NCBI GenBank assembly: GCA_964619935.1
Contig: CAZUGO010000068.1
Span: 1 to 64,000, forward strand
DNA: 64,000 nt
Direction: 5' to 3'
From: CAZUGO01 sp964619935
GTDB lineage: Bacteria; Planctomycetota; Phycisphaerae; UBA1845; CAIVHJ01
How positions within the stretch are numbered: the stretch's first letter is position 1; the number at the start of each line of letters is the position of its first letter. A model generated the notes under the pieces. That model did no database searches, was not told the DNA's origin, and worked only from the letters and a program-made list of their open reading frames with translations. Shown in pieces: positions 61,937 to 64,000 of this stretch. The position numbers were made by a program, and so were the translations under genes.

Positions 61937-62050
61937 TCATGTGCAGCCTCGAAAAGCGAGGGCAAAATAGCCAATCACCAGCCACAAGACTCCCTTCAGG
62001 AAGAACATGGCAAAGGCTGCAAGACCTAACCGCTTAATCATCTTGGACAT
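61937..62050 (-). CDS. Small membrane peptide upstream of heme oxygenase
   Basis: 37 residues: MSKMIKRLGLAAFAMFFLKG then VLWLVIGYFALAFRGCT. One membrane helix with a positively charged start. AGAGG lies 5 bases before the ATG. The TGA stop adjoins the AGGAGG of the heme oxygenase gene. The FFLKG-x-LWL pattern recalls short membrane proteins of many bacteria, function unknown. Possibly helps place heme oxygenase at the membrane. Confidence 0.6.
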   Translation of the reverse strand: MSKMIKRLGLAAFAMFFLKGVLWLVIGYFALAFRGCT

Positions 62051-62227
62051 ACGAACCTCTGGAGCGGCCCGCTATTATTGAGACTGGGTCTCATTTGCGT
62101 GGGATTGTACCGAATCCAATCCGGTTCGCAAGAGGTCACCAGCCATTCTGGTAGAGGGCCCGCCGGGGGGACATGCAGCGGCGCATGGGTAGGAGCGCAT
62201 CCCCTTGCGCTGTCGAGTACTTTAGAC

Positions 62228-63166
62228 TTATTCGACAGGCAGGGTCTTGGCGGCGCGCCACAGGTCTGCGGCGTGCGTGTCGGTGGGGTCGAGGGCGACG
62301 GCCTGTTGCAGATGGGCAACCGCGGTGGTCGGATCACCGCCCAGCAAGGCCATGTAACCGACCAGGAACTGCAGTTCCGCGCTGCTGGGGTATTGGTTGG
62401 CGACCTGACTCAGTTTTTGGAACTGCTCGTCGAAATCCGCCGAGCGGCCATAGAGGCCGTAGACTTCAGGCAGCGCCTGGATCCAATCCGGACGGTGGTC
62501 CAACCCGCGTCGAATGGCCAACAGTGCATCCCAGTAATGGCCCACGGCCAGCAGGGCCTGACCGAAGCACAAGTGGGCCAACCCGTCCTGTGGATGATCG
62601 AGAACAACTTGGCGGAAGGCTGCGACGGCCGATTCGTAGTCCCCTTGTTGGAAGGCTTGGGCGCCCGCAGACAATACCGGCACCTCGGGCCATTCGGGCT
62701 GGACAACGACCACCTGGGCGTCATCCCACAGGTAGGGGTAGCCGTAGCAATCCGGCGGCAAGGCATACCACCGCACGAAGCCTTTGCGGTAGCCCAGCCC
62801 CGAATAATACGGGTACCGGCGGTAGGATCGGGCATCGAACCGGCGATGATGATGATGACCCCGGCGGAGATGGCGGTGGGCATGGAAGCCGCTGAACGGC
62901 CGCTCCCAGCCGTGTGGCGAGTGGCGGTGCCGCAAAGTCGGCCGGCTGGGCGGTCTCCGGCCGCGGGGCGAACCGCGCCGCTGAGCGTCCGCCGGCGCGG
63001 CGGTCACCGCCAGTACCAAAGCCACCAGGGTCAGGACCCCAGCCAAACGCCTGTGAAAAAAAGCGCCCCGGCGCAGCCGCGAGGGGTGCAGGACGGACGG
63101 GGGAGGATTTGTCTTCCACTGTTGTGGTTGGTAGGGAGTACAGTGTGCCAAATGCCAATCCCCCAT
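62228..63166 (-). CDS. Exported TPR protein, His/Arg-rich N-terminus
   Basis: 312 residues. A late signal-like helix (LAGVLTLVALVLAVTAAPAD) suggests the true start may lie downstream of the first ATG. A His/Arg-rich segment (HAHRHLRRGHHHHRRFDARS) precedes Tyr-rich sequence (YRRYPYYSGLGYRKGFVRWY). The C-terminal ~150 residues are TPR units (AFQQGDYESAVAAFRQVVLD, ALLGGDPTTAVAHLQQAVAL). It may bind metal or scaffold envelope proteins. Confidence 0.72.
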   Translation of the reverse strand: MGDWHLAHCTPYQPQQWKTNPPPSVLHPSRLRRGAFFHRRLAGVLTLVALVLAVTAAPADAQRRGSPRGRRPPSRPTLRHRHSPHGWERPFSGFHAHRHLRRGHHHHRRFDARSYRRYPYYSGLGYRKGFVRWYALPPDCYGYPYLWDDAQVVVVQPEWPEVPVLSAGAQAFQQGDYESAVAAFRQVVLDHPQDGLAHLCFGQALLAVGHYWDALLAIRRGLDHRPDWIQALPEVYGLYGRSADFDEQFQKLSQVANQYPSSAELQFLVGYMALLGGDPTTAVAHLQQAVALDPTDTHAADLWRAAKTLPVE

Positions 63167-64000
63167 CCGATCTTACCCGAGGCTACCGGCAGTAATGCCG
63201 TATACCTTATTATTCACCCGCGCAACCTGGGTGTGCTACAAAAATCCGGCGACCCGGGCCCGGGCCGCGAGCATGCCCCGCAGCAACTCGGGACGCGTGC
63301 TGCGAGCGCCTGAGCCCAGTACACATTCAATTGTAGCAGCGTGGGACAGGGGCGCCGGCGTCCGCTGCCTCTGGTCGCAGCCGATTCCCGCCGGCCGGGG
63401 TGCCCCGCAGCCATCTGGATGCGCTCAATCGCACTGGACGGGTTCCTCAATCGCCCCGCGGGCCTGCCCCCCCAGGACCGGCCGGTCGGATGAGGCGCCC
63501 TGACCCGGGGACCAGGAACCACCGGTGGGCAACAAGCGCGGCACCCCGCCTGAGTTCATGCAAAATGGTACCACGACAAGTAACAAATGGTGGTACCATT
63601 TTACTAAAACGGTACCATCAAATGGATCAAACGGTGGTACCATTTACTATAAATGGAGATACCATTTGGTAATAATGGTGGTACCATTTTTTCTGAAATA
63701 CCCTGGGCTTGGGGTTCGGGCCCTGGGGGAGGGCGGTACCGGCCCTCCTGGATTCACTCAGCCGGGCGGCGCCATTGGGCCGAGTCGCTGGCCAGCCTCC
63801 CAAAGGTTAGGCACGACAGGCCTGGATTCATGGAAAAGGCGTCTGGCCCGGTTGGGCCAGCCTGTGCTATGCTGCACCTTCTGAATCCGGTCGCGAATTC
63901 AAATCGAGCTGCCTGATGCTCGTTGCCACACCTACGGGTAACACGTCACGCAAGCACCGAACGGCGGTGATCGCTGACTCCCCGCCGGGGCCGCACGCCT
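63167..64000. other. Intergenic right end with the second repeat array
   Basis: About 830 bases with no supported gene. It contains the array listed separately. A short frame from 63916 runs off the right edge but lacks a ribosome binding site. Confidence 0.55.
63562..63720. repeat. Six-unit, 22-bp-period near-palindromic repeat array (copy 2)
   Basis: Same element as at 16090-16247. The first G after AAAT/AAAC falls at 63567, 63589, 63611, 63633, 63655 and 63677, an exact 22-base step. Units include AAATGGTGGTACCATTTT and AAACGGTGGTACCATTT. GGGCTTGGGGTTCGGG begins 28 bases after the last of these, as in copy 1. Both copies begin with AAATGGTA[CT]CACGA[CG]AAGTA. Confidence 0.85.

Noticed and set aside
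63425..63916. Short frames rich in KWYH and VVPF in the right array
   Set aside because: They are translations of the 22-bp repeats; the period is not a multiple of three and no frame is favoured.
63916..64000. Possible start of a gene running off the right edge
   Set aside because: Only 28 codons are visible, with no ribosome binding site and no similarity.

Overview
The window looks like chromosomal DNA from a GC-rich member of the Planctomycetota, most likely class Phycisphaerae or a close relative. The evidence is: secreted proteins ending in the dockerin-like signature (D-x-N-x-D-G-x-V-x-A-A-D-L-A-x-L-L-G-A-W-G) with no cohesin gene in view, ECF sigma factors paired with large Ser/Thr kinases, a cysteine-rich extracellular protein, thrombospondin type 3 repeats, a membrane protein with a C-terminal zinc ribbon (CxxCGY...CPECG), a NfeD/NfeD/flotillin operon and a futalosine-pathway gene. 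No rRNA or tRNA gene was found by eye; RNase P RNA is present. Taxonomy is inferred, not searched.

Layout. 1-5.1 kb: end of a secreted-protein gene, an ECF sigma factor, a TPR kinase and a Cys-rich dockerin protein. 5.1-11.4 kb: a TMTC-like membrane TPR protein, homogentisate dioxygenase, an Rrf2 regulator and a second ECF sigma factor, which is divergent from a kinase-CHASE2 receptor (11.8-14.2 kb). 14.2-19 kb: tiny membrane peptides, a dockerin protein, a 22-bp-period repeat array, a multi-CxxC secreted protein, an ACT protein and an HDOD protein. 19-22.3 kb: hldE-gmhA-epimerase (nucleotide-activated heptose). 22.4-27.2 kb: a His-rich membrane protein, then NfeD-NfeD-FloA plus a tail protein. 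27.2-37 kb: a TSP3 lipoprotein, an unusual P-loop/deoxyribosyltransferase-like fusion, a BtuFDC-type ABC importer, a CAP lipoprotein and an FHA-GAF-SpoIIE-like protein. 37-43.6 kb: mqnD, a DUF1573-thioredoxin fusion, a CsgG-like protein, lepA and a zinc-ribbon membrane protein. 43.7-48.8 kb: the dnaG-rpoD macromolecular synthesis operon, a LON-domain protein and rnpB. 49-56.5 kb: an amidohydrolase, a GT39-like protein, a methyltransferase-GT2 fusion, and fcl and gmd (GDP-fucose). 56.5-64 kb: a decayed dockerin, a Cys-rich secreted protein, a chimeric transposase scar, an alpha/beta hydrolase, a subtilase, heme oxygenase with a coupled small membrane peptide, a TPR protein, and a second copy of the 22-bp-period array.

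The most unusual signal is a pair of intergenic elements about 47 kb apart (16090-16247 and 63562-63720). Each has six units of a near-palindrome (consensus AAATGGTGGTACCATTTT plus 4 bp) at an exact 22-bp period, followed at the same distance by a conserved G-rich motif. Other points of interest are a dnaG gene with no canonical start codon near its expected N-terminus, a SpoIIE-like domain lacking metal ligands, operator-like repeats around a sigma-factor promoter, and several small membrane ORFs with good ribosome binding sites.
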